Notes: generated by a model from the letters alone, not told the origin. A stretch of 64,000 bases of DNA from Devosia sp. Root685 (GCF_001427875.1 NZ_LMHK01000001.1:622871-686870), one strand, 5' to 3'; positions 29,618 to 38,626 are shown, numbered from the stretch's first letter. Made by a program: numbers and translations.

Positions 29618-29638
29618 TGCTGACAGCGCCTGTCAGCA
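29618..29638. promoter_or_regulatory. Palindrome between divergent genes, possible operator
   Basis: Nine-base arms TGCTGACAG (29618-29626) and CTGTCAGCA (29630-29638) are exact reverse complements with a CGC spacer. The site is 35 bases upstream of the nucleotidyltransferase start and 130 upstream of the EamA start. This is a typical shape and place for a dimeric repressor or activator site. No regulator gene is adjacent except the TetR gene, whose own site is different. Confidence 0.45.
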
Positions 29639-29767
29639 AGCTCATGCTTCTTGCAGCAAGGGCGGCAGGCCCATCACCGCAATTGATGCCTTTCATCGTC
29701 AAAATCGGTTCGACCTTTGTTCCCCTGAGGCGTAGCGTGCCGGCCGTCAACTTAATGAGGCCCTGCG

Positions 29768-30658
29768 ATGAGTCTGCGTGACTGGCTCCTGATCATTCTA
29801 CTAGGCGCCATTTGGGGCTGCTCCTTTGTTTTCAACGCTGTGCTGATCCGTGAAATCGGCCCCCTTTGGGTGACGTCCCTGCGCGTCGCCATTGGCGCTC
29901 TCGGCTGCTGGCTATTTCTTTTCGCGCGCCGCAAGCCGGTGCCTCGCGATCCCAAGCTCTGGCTGCAGCTGGGCGCCCTGGGGCTCCTTGCCTATGCCAT
30001 TCCCTTCGCGCTGTTTCCGCTGGCCCAGGCCCATCTCGCCAGCGGCGTTGCCGCCATCATCAATGCCCTGACGCCTATGGTCACAGCCGTGCTGTCGCAT
30101 TTCTGGATCGGCGGCGAAAAAGCGACCCCGACCAAGTTTACCGGCGTCGCCATCGGCTTTGTGGGTGCCGCAATTCTGGTTTCACCGGCCCTTGCAGCCG
30201 GTGGCTCGTCCCAACTCTGGGCGGTGGGCGCCTGCCTTGGCGCCACCCTTTGTTACGGCCTCTCGCTCAACATCACGCGCAGCTACAAGCATGTGGAGCC
30301 GACGGCCTTCGCCGCCATCGCGCTGACCGGCGCCGCCATTGTCGCCACCCCCGTGGCCTTCTTCGCCGAAGGCGTTCCGGTGATTACAAAAGCGGAAACC
30401 TGGGCGGCAGCCTTGGCCATCGGACTCCTGTCGACCGCCTTCACCTTCCAGATCATGTACCGGATCCTGCCCCGCGTCGGCGCCACCAATTTCGCCACGA
30501 CGACCTTCGTCGCCCCCATTTCCGCGCTGCTGATCGGGGTGACGGTGCTGGGCGAGACGATCCTGCCGGTCCAGATCCTGGGCATGCTGGTGATCTTCTT
30601 CGGCCTTCTGTTCATCGATGGCCGCATCCGGCAGATCTGGCGCCGCGCGACCGTCTGA
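29768..30658 (+). CDS. EamA-domain transporter of the drug/metabolite superfamily
   Basis: The 296-residue protein has ten predicted membrane segments in two EamA repeats. The first repeat starts WLLIILLGAIWGCSFVFNAV and includes PIAVALF-like motifs such as YAIPFALFPLAQAHLASG; the second starts around WAVGACLGATLCYGLSL and contains TTFVAPISALLIGVTVLGE. Members export amino acids, metabolites or drugs; the substrate cannot be predicted. A GAGG precedes the ATG. It is the only long plus-strand gene in this stretch, followed by a small proline-rich gene. Confidence 0.93.
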   Translation: MSLRDWLLIILLGAIWGCSFVFNAVLIREIGPLWVTSLRVAIGALGCWLFLFARRKPVPRDPKLWLQLGALGLLAYAIPFALFPLAQAHLASGVAAIINALTPMVTAVLSHFWIGGEKATPTKFTGVAIGFVGAAILVSPALAAGGSSQLWAVGACLGATLCYGLSLNITRSYKHVEPTAFAAIALTGAAIVATPVAFFAEGVPVITKAETWAAALAIGLLSTAFTFQIMYRILPRVGATNFATTTFVAPISALLIGVTVLGETILPVQILGMLVIFFGLLFIDGRIRQIWRRATV

Positions 30659-30713
30659 GTGTCGGCGTGGAACTCCTCCGCCTGGCCGCCGTTGGCCCAG
30701 ATGGAGGAGTGCC

Positions 30714-30926
30714 ATGCCAGACCCCAGACCAGACATCGACCCGCGCCCGATCCCCGAGATCATCCCCCAGCCCGAGCCGCCGCAACCGCAGCCGATAAAC
30801 CCCTATCCACCGGGGCCAGAGGAAATTCCCCCGCCGGACCAGCCGATCGAAGAGCCTGTGCCTTCCCCTGCGCCAGAGATTCCGCCCGAACCGGGATACG
30901 AACCGCGCATGCTAAAGGCCGGATAA
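30714..30926 (+). CDS. Short proline-rich protein
   Basis: The 70-residue product is about one third proline, with many Glu, Asp and Ile residues in the pattern PxP and PPEP (for example PEIIPQPEPPQPQP). The start was set at 30714 because a strong GGAGGAG sits 3-9 bases before it; an earlier in-frame ATG would overlap the transporter gene. No signal peptide or membrane segment is visible, and the protein is probably disordered. Small proline-rich proteins of this style occur in Hyphomicrobiales with no known function. Confidence 0.65.
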   Translation: MPDPRPDIDPRPIPEIIPQPEPPQPQPINPYPPGPEEIPPPDQPIEEPVPSPAPEIPPEPGYEPRMLKAG

Positions 30927-30936
30927 TCTTTGGGAG

Positions 30937-31230
30937 TTAGCCTTCGTAGCCTTCCACGACGACGAAATCGAGCACGGCCGCATTTTCGCGCATCGCGATC
31001 CCGCCCTGATATTCCGCCGAATCATAGGCCTTGAGCGCGGCCTCGTAGCTCGGAAATTCCACGACAACGGTGCGCTGACGCGCCGTGCCCTCGGGAATGG
31101 CGTGGCGTCCCCCGCGTACGAGGAAACGCCCATCATGGCCGGCGAGAAAGGGGCCGACAAAAGCTTGATAGGTTTTGAACTGTTCGGGATCGATCACATC
31201 AACCCGAACCACCCAATAACCCTTTGCCAT
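30937..31230 (-). CDS. DUF1330 domain protein
   Basis: The 97-residue protein has the DUF1330 dimeric alpha/beta-barrel pattern: KGYWVVRVDVIDPEQFKTY at the start, GRFLVRGG in the middle, and VVVEFPSYEAALKAYDSAEY near the end. It is a ferredoxin-like fold without a known reaction. It starts on the minus strand 19 bases after the gatB stop and may be cotranscribed with gatB. Confidence 0.9.
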   Translation of the reverse strand: MAKGYWVVRVDVIDPEQFKTYQAFVGPFLAGHDGRFLVRGGRHAIPEGTARQRTVVVEFPSYEAALKAYDSAEYQGGIAMRENAAVLDFVVVEGYEG

Positions 31231-31249
31231 ATCCCCTCCTGACTGACCT

Positions 31250-32749
31250 CTATTCGATGCCGAGTTTCTTCTTCATCAGATCGTTCAGCGCCTGCGGATT
31301 GGCTTTGCCGCCCGAAGCCTTCATCGCCTGACCAACGAACCAGCCGATCATGGTCGGCTTGGCCAGAACCTTGGCCACCTGATCGGGATTGGCTGCAATG
31401 ATTTCATCAACGATCTTTTCGATCGCACCGAGATCGGTCACCTGCTTGAGGCCGCGACGCTCGACGATTTCGGCCGGAACGCCCTCGGGCTCCTCGGCGA
31501 TGAGAATCTGCAGCACGTCCTTGCCGCCCTTGGAGGAAATCGTACCGCCGGCAATCAGGTCAACGAGACCAGCGATCTGGGCCGGCTGTAGGTGCGTTTC
31601 CCACACGGCGAGGCCCTGGCTATTGGCAAAGGCCGCCACATCGGCATTGAGGATATTGGCAACGGCCTTGCCATCGCGCTTGCTGCCGCCAAAGGCGACG
31701 CAGGCCTCAAAATAGTCAGCCGTTTCGCGGTCGAGCGTCAGCACCATGGCGTCATAGGCGGTCACGCCATAGTCGGCGATGAAGCGCGCCTGCTTCTCGT
31801 CCGGCAATTCGGGCAAGTGCTTGCCGAGCTCGGCGATGAAAGCATCGTCGAATTCGAGCGGCAGCAGGTCCGGGTCGGGGAAATAGCGATAGTCGTGCGC
31901 TTCTTCCTTCGAACGCATCGAGCGCGTTTCGCCCAGTTTCGGGTCGAACAGCCGCGTTTCCTGATCGATCGAGCCGCCGTCTTCCAGAATATCGATCTGG
32001 CGACGCGCTTCATATTCGATCGCCTGACCGGCAAAGCGGATGGAATTGACGTTCTTGATTTCGCAGCGCGTACCGAATTCGCCGCCGGGGCGGCGCACCG
32101 AGACGTTCACGTCGGCGCGCATGGAGCCCTGCTCCATATTGCCATCGCAGGTGCCGAGATAGCGCAGGATCGTGCGCAGCTTGCCCAGATACGCCTTGGC
32201 CTCTTCGGACGAGCGCAGATCGGGCTTGGACACGATTTCCATCAGTGCCACGCCCGAGCGGTTGAGGTCGACAAAGCTCATGTTGGGGTGCTGATCGTGG
32301 ATCGACTTGCCCGCGTCCTGCTCGAGATGCAGGCGCTCGATGCCGATCTCGATCTGCTCGCCATCGACGTCGAGTAGAACCTGGCCCTCGCCGACGATCG
32401 GGTCCTTGAACTGGGAAATCTGGTAGCCCTGCGGCAAGTCCGGATAGAAATAGTTCTTCCGGTCGAACACCGAGCGCTTGTTGATCTTGGCCTTGAGCCC
32501 AAGGCCGGTGCGCACGGCCTGACGCACGCATTCCTCGTTGATCGTGGGCAGCATGCCCGGCATGGCCGCATCCACAAAGCTCACATTGGCATTGGGCGGA
32601 TTGCCGAAGGCCGTCGAAGAGCCCGAAAAGAGCTTGCTCTCACTCGTGACTTGCGCGTGCACTTCCATGCCGATGATCACTTCCCAATCCCCGGTCGAAC
32701 CGGAAATCAGGCGCTTCTTGTCAGGGGTGCGGGTGTCGACGAGGGTCAT
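31250..32749 (-). CDS. gatB: Aspartyl/glutamyl-tRNA amidotransferase subunit B
   Basis: GatB binds the mischarged Glu-tRNA-Gln or Asp-tRNA-Asn, activates the acyl group with ATP and accepts ammonia from GatA. The 499-residue protein has the signature [20 protein letters not shown] (first 20 of the block), [15 protein letters not shown], the cradle domain, and a C-terminal YqeY-like tail starting near residue 400. Its partners gatC and gatA are at 37729-38016 and 35303-36787, so the three genes are nearby but not one operon. Confidence 0.97.
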   Translation of the reverse strand: MTLVDTRTPDKKRLISGSTGDWEVIIGMEVHAQVTSESKLFSGSSTAFGNPPNANVSFVDAAMPGMLPTINEECVRQAVRTGLGLKAKINKRSVFDRKNYFYPDLPQGYQISQFKDPIVGEGQVLLDVDGEQIEIGIERLHLEQDAGKSIHDQHPNMSFVDLNRSGVALMEIVSKPDLRSSEEAKAYLGKLRTILRYLGTCDGNMEQGSMRADVNVSVRRPGGEFGTRCEIKNVNSIRFAGQAIEYEARRQIDILEDGGSIDQETRLFDPKLGETRSMRSKEEAHDYRYFPDPDLLPLEFDDAFIAELGKHLPELPDEKQARFIADYGVTAYDAMVLTLDRETADYFEACVAFGGSKRDGKAVANILNADVAAFANSQGLAVWETHLQPAQIAGLVDLIAGGTISSKGGKDVLQILIAEEPEGVPAEIVERRGLKQVTDLGAIEKIVDEIIAANPDQVAKVLAKPTMIGWFVGQAMKASGGKANPQALNDLMKKKLGIE

Positions 32750-32762
32750 ACTTGGGCGGGTC

Positions 32763-33248
32763 CTATGCCGCTTTCAGAAGAGGCTTCCGAAAGCGTATTT
32801 TATCGAGTTCATAGTTCAGGCTGGCAGAGAACTTCATACCGCGCCAGACCGGATCATATCCCTGGCGTTGGTAAAATCGCACTGCCCCGGCATTGCCGGC
32901 ATAGGTCTCAAGTTCAGCATAATCAAGACCATCTAAGGCGATAGCCGCTTCAAGCGCTGCAAGCAAGGCCGCACCGATCCCCTGGCCCTGTGCTCCATGC
33001 GCCACCCACAGATCGGAAATGATCTCGTCGCCGAATTCGCGAGCGCCCCATCCGAGTGGGCGCGCAAAATCGGTCGCCACGAGAATTGTTCCCCAATAAC
33101 CGGCGCAGAATTCCTCGAAATCGCGTTGCAGTATTGCAGGATCGGTACGCCCGGCGTCGTGGACGGCAAACTCGCTATTGCGCCAGGAAGAAAAACCTAT
33201 TTTACCGAGCGTCTTGGCTTCTTCTGCTTTGGCCGCCCGGATGATCAA
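32763..33248 (-). CDS. GNAT-family acetyltransferase
   Basis: The 161-residue protein has the GNAT fold: [20 protein letters not shown] with the acetyl-CoA loop (QGQGIGAAL) and [19 protein letters not shown] in the C-terminal motif B. No ATG fits; the start is a TTG at 33248 overlapping the stop of the upstream GNAT gene, with GGAG 7 bases before it. Substrate unknown. The pair with the next GNAT gene may reflect duplication, although the two differ strongly outside the cofactor loop. Confidence 0.85.
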   Translation of the reverse strand: MIIRAAKAEEAKTLGKIGFSSWRNSEFAVHDAGRTDPAILQRDFEEFCAGYWGTILVATDFARPLGWGAREFGDEIISDLWVAHGAQGQGIGAALLAALEAAIALDGLDYAELETYAGNAGAVRFYQRQGYDPVWRGMKFSASLNYELDKIRFRKPLLKAA

Positions 33249-33748
33249 TCAATATCTCCGGCAAAAGGTCGAAGCTGCTTTTCGAGGTGCACGCTGGTGA
33301 ACGGATCATGCCCGCCGCGCGGCTCGCCGCGCAGAGCCAGGATATGATAGCCCTGCCGCTCATAAAAGCGCACGGCCCGCACGTTGTCGGCCGGGGTTTC
33401 GAGATGCACCATGCTGGCCCCTTGCAGCTCCAGCATGGTTTCCATGCGGTTGAGCAGGCTCGCGCCGATGCCGTGGCCCTGCATGTCGGGCATCACGAAA
33501 AGATAGGGTATATAGCTCCGCCGCGCGGAGCGGGAACACCAGCCGACCACGATGCCATCGATGGTGGCCACAATCGTGTTCTGCCAATTCGTCCCGGAGG
33601 CCTGGGAAAGCCGGGCCCGCTCGCTTTCGCGCTGTCCGGGCCGTTCGTCCAAAAGCGGACGAATACCGGTGTCCCAGGCGGCAAAGGCAATGTCGGCCAT
33701 GCGTGGGGCGTCCGAGATTTCGGCCTTCCGAATTTCGATCACCGCCAC
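33245..33748 (-). CDS. GNAT-family acetyltransferase
   Basis: The 167-residue protein has the GNAT motifs YIPYLFVMPDMQGHGIGASL and TPADNVRAVRFYERQGYHIL. The start is a GTG at 33748, chosen because GGGAG lies 6 bases upstream; TTG at 33754 and GTG at 33742 are other possibilities. Its stop codon overlaps the start of the following GNAT gene. The substrate is unknown. Confidence 0.85.
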   Translation of the reverse strand: MAVIEIRKAEISDAPRMADIAFAAWDTGIRPLLDERPGQRESERARLSQASGTNWQNTIVATIDGIVVGWCSRSARRSYIPYLFVMPDMQGHGIGASLLNRMETMLELQGASMVHLETPADNVRAVRFYERQGYHILALRGEPRGGHDPFTSVHLEKQLRPFAGDID

Positions 33749-33783
33749 GCCCAACTCCCGTTACGCTTCAGTTACGCCCAATA

Positions 33784-34101
33784 TTATCGCGCCCGGCGAC
33801 GCGCGGCGATAATGCCCTTTTCGTAGTTCACATTCCAGTCGATCAGGGTTCGCCACAAGAGTTCGGCCTGATCTTCATCCAATTCAAGATCGCCGCTGCG
33901 CGTGCGAACCTTGGAAATGATCGACTCGATCCGCTGGGGATCATAGGCCTCGTGCGGATCGGTTTTGATCTCGGCCATTCTTGTCACATAGCGATGACGC
34001 TCAGCAAGCAGGGTCAGCAGGGCCTGGTCGATACGGTCGATCTCGGCCCGCACGTCATCCTTGCTTTCACATTGGGCGGGCAGTTTGGCGGCAGCGGTCA
34101 C
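33784..34101 (-). CDS. Chorismate mutase (AroQ class)
   Basis: The 105-residue all-helical protein has the AroQ pattern: VRAEIDRIDQALLTLLAERH with two arginine positions, AEIKTDPHEAYDPQRIESII with the active-site Lys and Arg, and a closing helix ELLWRTLIDWNVNYEK. It converts chorismate to prephenate at the entry to phenylalanine and tyrosine synthesis. There is no fused prephenate dehydratase and no signal peptide, so this is the monofunctional cytoplasmic form. It lies 29 bases before the GNAT gene stretch on the same strand. Confidence 0.88.
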   Translation of the reverse strand: MTAAAKLPAQCESKDDVRAEIDRIDQALLTLLAERHRYVTRMAEIKTDPHEAYDPQRIESIISKVRTRSGDLELDEDQAELLWRTLIDWNVNYEKGIIAARRRAR

Positions 34102-34367
34102 GGTCTATCCTCAAAGTCTGGCGTCTGTTGCTGGTTTGCACCGCCATGGCCACGATTTCAACCGCTCCTTTCGGAGATTCTGGACGCCGCGTCGCGGCGG
34201 CGATAAACAATGGGTCATGTCTAGCCAGTTTGAGATTGCCTAAGTCCCCGTCCAATCGCGACGGGGCTGAATGAACCGACCAGCCGCCGAGCGTGATGCC
34301 GGCGGATGGCTTTGTTTGTTCGCGCGCGAGCAAAGCTCAGCGCGCCTGCTCAGGCTTCAGACTATCA

Positions 34368-34625
34368 ATGGATATTTCCCGAGACGAACAGCGCGTGCTC
34401 CATGCACTCGCACAGGGCGGCTATATCACCGCCATCAAAGATGAACGCGGCAAGATCGCCGCATTCGAATTCATCAACCGCGAAGGTTGGCCCATCGGCG
34501 GCTTCACGCCCCTCCTCTTCTCCAAACTCAAGGCGAAGAAGGCCATCAAATCGCAAGGCGGCAAGCCCTATCGCATCACCAAACGGGGGTTGGAACTGGT
34601 GAGAAGCCAGCTGGATAACCGGTAG
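34368..34625 (+). CDS. YjhX-family protein
   Basis: The 85-residue protein matches the YjhX family: MDISRDEQRVLHALAQGG at the start and KAIKSQGGKPYRITKRGLEL at the end. E. coli YjhX was proposed as the toxin of the YjhX/YjhQ pair, with YjhQ a GNAT acetyltransferase; that assignment rests on limited evidence. The start at 34368 gives the family N-terminus; 25 more upstream codons in frame have no similarity. No yjhQ gene is adjacent, although two GNAT genes are about 600 bases away behind the chorismate mutase gene. Confidence 0.75.
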   Translation: MDISRDEQRVLHALAQGGYITAIKDERGKIAAFEFINREGWPIGGFTPLLFSKLKAKKAIKSQGGKPYRITKRGLELVRSQLDNR

Positions 34626-34664
34626 GAAGGAAAGCCTGCCCTTCGTCCCACTCTGACCAGTAGT

Positions 34665-34709
34665 CCTCATGGTGAGGCGCTTTGCAGAGCAAAGCCTCGA
34701 ACCACGAGG
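34665..34709. repeat. Intergenic inverted repeat (rhizobial palindromic type)
   Basis: Arms 34665-34685 and 34689-34709 are near-complementary: both ends read CCTC(A/G)TGGT and both centres GCTTTGC against GCAAAGC, with an AGA spacer. Palindromes beginning CCTCATGGTGAGG are common dispersed elements in Hyphomicrobiales. It lies between the YjhX gene and the hypothetical gene. Confidence 0.7.
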
Positions 34710-34804
34710 GCGTGCCCCGATACCCAAGTGCCACACCCCGATGATGAGCTGCCGGGCGCCATTTCGCGCAACATGATCCGCACGAGCACCGTGGATCCGA
34801 AAAC

Positions 34805-34833
34805 GAAAGGCCGAGACAATGTCCCGGCCTTTC
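34805..34833. terminator. Intrinsic terminator-like hairpin
   Basis: The arms GAAAGGCCGAGAC (34805-34817) and GTCCCGGCCTTTC (34821-34833) pair with a single mismatch around an AAT loop. On the minus strand the hairpin follows the end of the 34855-35172 gene by 21 bases, which is the expected distance for its terminator, with a T-rich stretch after it. Confidence 0.65.
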
Positions 34834-34854
34834 TCATTCCCGCATTCGAAAGAT

Positions 34855-35172
34855 TCAGTGCTTGGTCACTTCGCTCAGCGCCGCGGCGATGTGTTCCCAT
34901 TCGGCGCTGACGCTTGCCGTCGCCCGGCGCTTGCCGGCGCGGCGATACCAGTAGTCGGCATTGCCCATATCGGCCTCGATCCAGTGCATCAGCGCATGCA
35001 CCCAATCAAAGGCCGGCACGCCTTCCATCGCCTGGACGATGTTGTGTGCTTTTTCCCATTCGGGACCGACGCGCAGCTCGCCCTTCTTCAGCCACCAAAG
35101 TGCCTGCAGGGGCATGCCCATTTCCTTGGGCGGTTCCGACCAGTCGAGCGTCGTGAAAATATCTATGGCCAT
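34855..35172 (-). CDS. Conserved hypothetical protein with YWYRRAG motif
   Basis: The 105-residue protein has an N-terminal LQALWWLKKGEL segment, then EWEKAHNIVQ and HALMHWIEADMGNADYWYRRAG. The combination of an early Trp-rich helix, a His-rich helix and the closing NADYWYRRAG is a widespread proteobacterial family of unknown function. The start at 35172 has AGGAA upstream; an earlier in-frame Met at 35238 and others would extend it. No neighbour suggests a role: gatA lies upstream on the same strand, 130 bases away. Confidence 0.7.
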   Translation of the reverse strand: MAIDIFTTLDWSEPPKEMGMPLQALWWLKKGELRVGPEWEKAHNIVQAMEGVPAFDWVHALMHWIEADMGNADYWYRRAGKRRATASVSAEWEHIAAALSEVTKH

Positions 35173-35302
35173 CGGCAAAGTTCCTGTCGGCCCGGACGCT
35201 GCCGCAGGGCGCGTCACTACCAGTTTCAACTTGTACATGGGGCGCAAATAGTGCGGAACGGCGGCGCAATCAAGCGCCACCATTGCCCAAGGTCTGTTCT
35301 GC

Positions 35303-36787
35303 TCACCACCAACGCGTGGGCGCGAAGTCGGTGCCGGTGCTCTTTTCGATGACGCGCGCCGCTGCAAACAGCGTCTCTTCGTCGAACGGCTTGCCGATCA
35401 ACTGCAGCCCCAGCGGCAGGCCCTTGCCATCCTTGCCCGCCGGCACGGCGATGCCCGGCAGCCCGGCCATGTTCACCGTCACGGTGAAGACGTCGTTGAG
35501 ATACATGGCCACGGGATCCGCCGCCAAAGCCTCGTCGCCGATGGCAAAGGCGGCCGACGGCGTCGCCGGAGTAAGAATCGTGTCGACGCCGGCATTGAAC
35601 GCGTCTTCAAAATCCTTCTTGATCAGCGTGCGCAGTTTCTGCGCCTTGACGTAGTAAGCGTCAAAGTAACCCGCGGAGAGCACATAGGTGCCGATCATGA
35701 TGCGGCGTTTCACCTCGCGGCCGAAGCCGGCGGCGCGGGTGAGTTCATAAAGATCGGTGATGTCCTTGCCGGAAACGCGCAGGCCATATTTTACGCCATC
35801 ATAGCGGGCGAGGTTGGACGAGGCTTCGGCCGGCGCCACGATATAGTAGGCCGGTAGGGCATATTTGGTGTGCGGCAGCGAAATGTCCTTCACCGTCGCG
35901 CCTTCGGCCTTGAGCCATTCGAGGCCCTGGTTCCACAGCGCCTCGATCTCGGCCGGCATGCCGTCCATGCGATATTCGCGCGGCACGCCAATGACGAGAC
36001 CCTTGACGCCACGCTCGACGGCAGCGGCAAAATCGGGAACCGCCAGATCGACGCTGGTCGAATCCTTGACGTCAAAACCGGACATGGACTGGAGCATCAG
36101 CGCCGCGTCTTCCACGGTGCGAGCGATGGGGCCAGCCTGATCGAGCGAGGAGGCGAAAGCCACCGTGCCCCAGCGCGAGCAGCGGCCATAGGTCGGCTTA
36201 ATGCCCACAGTGCCGGTGAAGGCGGCCGGCTGGCGGATCGAACCGCCGGTATCGGTCGCAGTCGCGCCGGCGCAAAGCCAGGCCGCAACAGCCGAAGCCG
36301 AACCGCCCGAAGAGCCGCCCGGCACCAGATTGGCATTGCTGCCTGCGGCGCGATAGGGATTGACCACCGAACCATAATAACTGGTCTCGTTGGACGATCC
36401 CATGGCGAATTCGTCCATGTTGAGTTTTCCAAGCATCACGGCGCCATCGCGCCAGAGATTGGCCGTCACGGTCGATTCGTATTCGGGCTTGAAACCATCG
36501 AGAATGTGGCTCGCAGCCTGGGTGTGCACGCCCTTGGTCGCAAAAAGGTCCTTCACCCCGAGCGGAATGCCTTCGAGCAGCCCGGCCTCGCCTTTGGCAA
36601 GTTTCGCGTCGCTAGCCCGAGCCATGTCGCGCGCCTGATCGGGCGTCGTCGCCACATAGGCATTGAGCTGGTCATTGGCCGCGTCGATGGCACCGATATA
36701 GGCCTCGGTCAGCTCCAGAGCGGAAAAACTCTTGGTCTTGAGGCCCTTGCGGGCATCGGCGAGGCTCAGCTTGGTCAGTTCAGTCAA
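35303..36787 (-). CDS. gatA: Aspartyl/glutamyl-tRNA amidotransferase subunit A
   Basis: GatA hydrolyses glutamine to deliver ammonia to GatB. The 494-residue amidase has the Ser-cisSer-Lys triad: the Lys in [14 protein letters not shown] near residue 78, and the serines in [16 protein letters not shown], followed by [14 protein letters not shown]. It starts within the last codons of the small exported-protein gene (8-base overlap) in the gatC-GNAT-exported protein-gatA run. With aspS this supports tRNA-dependent synthesis of Asn and Gln. Confidence 0.97.
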   Translation of the reverse strand: MTELTKLSLADARKGLKTKSFSALELTEAYIGAIDAANDQLNAYVATTPDQARDMARASDAKLAKGEAGLLEGIPLGVKDLFATKGVHTQAASHILDGFKPEYESTVTANLWRDGAVMLGKLNMDEFAMGSSNETSYYGSVVNPYRAAGSNANLVPGGSSGGSASAVAAWLCAGATATDTGGSIRQPAAFTGTVGIKPTYGRCSRWGTVAFASSLDQAGPIARTVEDAALMLQSMSGFDVKDSTSVDLAVPDFAAAVERGVKGLVIGVPREYRMDGMPAEIEALWNQGLEWLKAEGATVKDISLPHTKYALPAYYIVAPAEASSNLARYDGVKYGLRVSGKDITDLYELTRAAGFGREVKRRIMIGTYVLSAGYFDAYYVKAQKLRTLIKKDFEDAFNAGVDTILTPATPSAAFAIGDEALAADPVAMYLNDVFTVTVNMAGLPGIAVPAGKDGKGLPLGLQLIGKPFDEETLFAAARVIEKSTGTDFAPTRWW

Positions 36788-37247
36788 CGGTAATCTCGCT
36801 CAGATTGTCGCAGCGCGTATAGATGGTTGTGCCTGACGGCACCGTGACGTCGGCCGATTCCGCATCTTCGGGCTCAAAATTCATGGCCCATGTGATGTCG
36901 GCGGAAGACGCCACCTGTATCTCGGTTTCCGAATACGGCGTTACGGCCAGGATGTCAGGATAAATTTCGCCCGGCAGCTCGCAGATCGCATCAATAAACA
37001 GATGCGACGAGCCCTCGCGGCTTTTGACGTCGAAGAAATTGCATTGGAATTCCATCGACTGGATGCCCTTGGAAAAATCCAGGGCCAGAAAATCGAGGTC
37101 CATGAACGCCTCGATGCCCTTGTCCTCGATCATGCCACACGCCTTGGCGTCGCTGACATAGATTTTGGTCTGGTCGATCCTGAGGTCTTCCTGCGCCAAG
37201 GCAGGCACTGTCAGGGCCAAGAAGGAAACAAGGGCGAGGCGGATCAT
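36780..37247 (-). CDS. Small exported protein of unknown function in the gatCA unit
   Basis: The 155-residue protein begins with a signal peptide ([19 protein letters not shown], cleavage after Ala-Leu-Ala). The mature part has three Cys residues (in AKACGM, FQCNFF and AICELP) and a fourth late one in YTRCDN, so two disulfides in the periplasm are plausible. No family is recognised. The start at 37247 has GAGGAGAAGG upstream and overlaps the GNAT stop by 4 bases; the 3' end overlaps gatA. Cotranscription with gatA is likely, although a periplasmic protein has no obvious tie to tRNA amidation. Confidence 0.75.
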   Translation of the reverse strand: MIRLALVSFLALTVPALAQEDLRIDQTKIYVSDAKACGMIEDKGIEAFMDLDFLALDFSKGIQSMEFQCNFFDVKSREGSSHLFIDAICELPGEIYPDILAVTPYSETEIQVASSADITWAMNFEPEDAESADVTVPSGTTIYTRCDNLSEITVD

Positions 37248-37726
37248 GCCGCCTTCTCCTCGTCGAGTCGCAGCTCGAAAAACGCCGACCACTCGCTATC
37301 GGGGTAATCAAGGAACGGTCCACGCGTCACGAATCCGTAACGCTCATAGAGCCGATGGGCTTCGAGCATGCCGTCGCCGGTGCCGGTTTCCAGCATCACG
37401 ACCGGCATCCCCCGTTCCCGCGCCAGCGCAACGATCCGCTCCAGCAATTGCCGGCCAACGCGCTGCCCCCGCACTTCGGGCACGGTGAACATGCGCTTGA
37501 CCTCGCCGAGCTCGGGCCCATGCGTCTTGAGCGCCCCCATACCCACCGCGGCACCAGCTTCGTCCCGCGCCACAAATAACGTCGTGTCGCTGTCGGCCAT
37601 CTGCTCGACCGTCATCTTGAATTGAAACTCAAGCGGCGAGAGCGGCAGAAGATGATCATTAAGGCGCGCAACCAGCGCCCGCACATCGTCCTGAAGCGGG
37701 GATTCGACGGCGATCGAAATCGCCAT
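37244..37726 (-). CDS. GNAT-family acetyltransferase within the gatCA unit
   Basis: The 160-residue protein has the GNAT acetyl-CoA block VKRMFTVPEVRGQRVGRQLL and the following RGMPVVMLETGTGDGMLEAHRLYERYGF, quoted in part as LETGTGDGMLEAH and RLYERYGF. It begins 2 bases after the gatC stop and overlaps the exported-protein gene by 4 bases. Substrate unknown. Confidence 0.87.
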   Translation of the reverse strand: MAISIAVESPLQDDVRALVARLNDHLLPLSPLEFQFKMTVEQMADSDTTLFVARDEAGAAVGMGALKTHGPELGEVKRMFTVPEVRGQRVGRQLLERIVALARERGMPVVMLETGTGDGMLEAHRLYERYGFVTRGPFLDYPDSEWSAFFELRLDEEKAA

Positions 37727-37728
37727 TT

Positions 37729-38016
37729 CTATTCGACCACCTTGGGCACCATGAAGAAATTGTCCTCCGTCAGCGGCGCGTTCTGAACGATTCTCTCGGG
37801 ATAACCGCCATCGGTCACCACGTCATCGCGGCGGCGCAGCTGCATCGGGGTCACCGACGTCATCGGCTCGACGCCATCAACGTTCACTTCGCCGAGTTGT
37901 TCGACAAAGCCCAGAATGGCGTTGAGCTCGTCCTGATAGCTGGCGACTTCCTCCTCTTCGATACGAATACGGGCAAGGCGCCCGATGCGCTTGACGGTGG
38001 CAGCGTCGACAGACAT
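37729..38016 (-). CDS. gatC: Aspartyl/glutamyl-tRNA amidotransferase subunit C
   Basis: The 95-residue GatC stabilises the GatA-GatB interface. It shows the typical start [17 protein letters not shown], the helical [20 protein letters not shown] (ending the core) and a C-terminal [16 protein letters not shown]. It is the first gene of the gatC-GNAT-exported protein-gatA run; the 88 bases upstream probably hold the promoter. Confidence 0.95.
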   Translation of the reverse strand: MSVDAATVKRIGRLARIRIEEEEVASYQDELNAILGFVEQLGEVNVDGVEPMTSVTPMQLRRRDDVVTDGGYPERIVQNAPLTEDNFFMVPKVVE

Positions 38017-38104
38017 GGCAAACTCCAGCGAATATTGGCCTTCTTTGCCGCTTCATTAGCAATGCGGCGGCCCAAAAGACAATGAAAATGCCTTATGTGT
38101 GAGA

Positions 38105-38626
38105 TCAGACTTCCATAGCCATTCCACGCTCCAGCGCAATAAGGCCCGTCCCATCGAGCCGATCGCGCAGCGCGTCGAAGGCCGCATCCACCTCCAGTTC
38201 GGCTCCGGCCAGCGCAATCAGCCGCGGCGCAGCACGATCCAAAAGCCTCCCACCGCGTTCCGCCAGCCCCTCGCCGATCAGCACCACCACCGCCTGCCCC
38301 AGCCAGCGCCCGCTCGCCGCGAAGGCGCCCTTTGCCAACACCAACGGCGCCTCCCCATCGGCATCGACCACCAGCGCACCCTGCCCCAGCCCGACCACCG
38401 CCGGCTGCCGCATGGCCTCATCCACTTCAAGCATCCGCAATGGCGCCCGCGGCTTCCATTCGGCATTCACGCCGCCCACCACCTCGGCAAACCTCACGAC
38501 GATATCCGCCCCGCTCACCAGCTCCGCCCGATCCACGCCGGGCAAAGCGCCCTCGCCCTCCACGACCGCAATCGCCCCCGCCGCATGAATGCGAAACGTG
38601 TCGTCTCCGAACCAGGTAAGTTTCAT
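38105..38626 (-). CDS. Hypothetical protein, possibly a degenerate metallo-beta-lactamase-fold protein
   Basis: The 173-residue protein starts MKLTWFGDDTFRIHAAG, very like the first strands of the metal-dependent hydrolase (Lactamase_B_3) that many Hyphomicrobiales encode between ruvX and gatC. However the metal motif HxHxDH and later histidines are absent, and the rest is rich in Ala, Val and Gly without clear motifs. It may be a shortened, non-catalytic relative kept at the ancestral position. The start at 38626 was chosen for this N-terminal match; the open frame continues upstream into ruvX. Confidence 0.6.
   Translation of the reverse strand: MKLTWFGDDTFRIHAAGAIAVVEGEGALPGVDRAELVSGADIVVRFAEVVGGVNAEWKPRAPLRMLEVDEAMRQPAVVGLGQGALVVDADGEAPLVLAKGAFAASGRWLGQAVVVLIGEGLAERGGRLLDRAAPRLIALAGAELEVDAAFDALRDRLDGTGLIALERGMAMEV

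Noticed and set aside
30618..30713. A longer start for the proline-rich gene
   Set aside because: The first 32 codons overlap the EamA gene and are unlike the rest; the strong ribosome-binding site lies before the later ATG.
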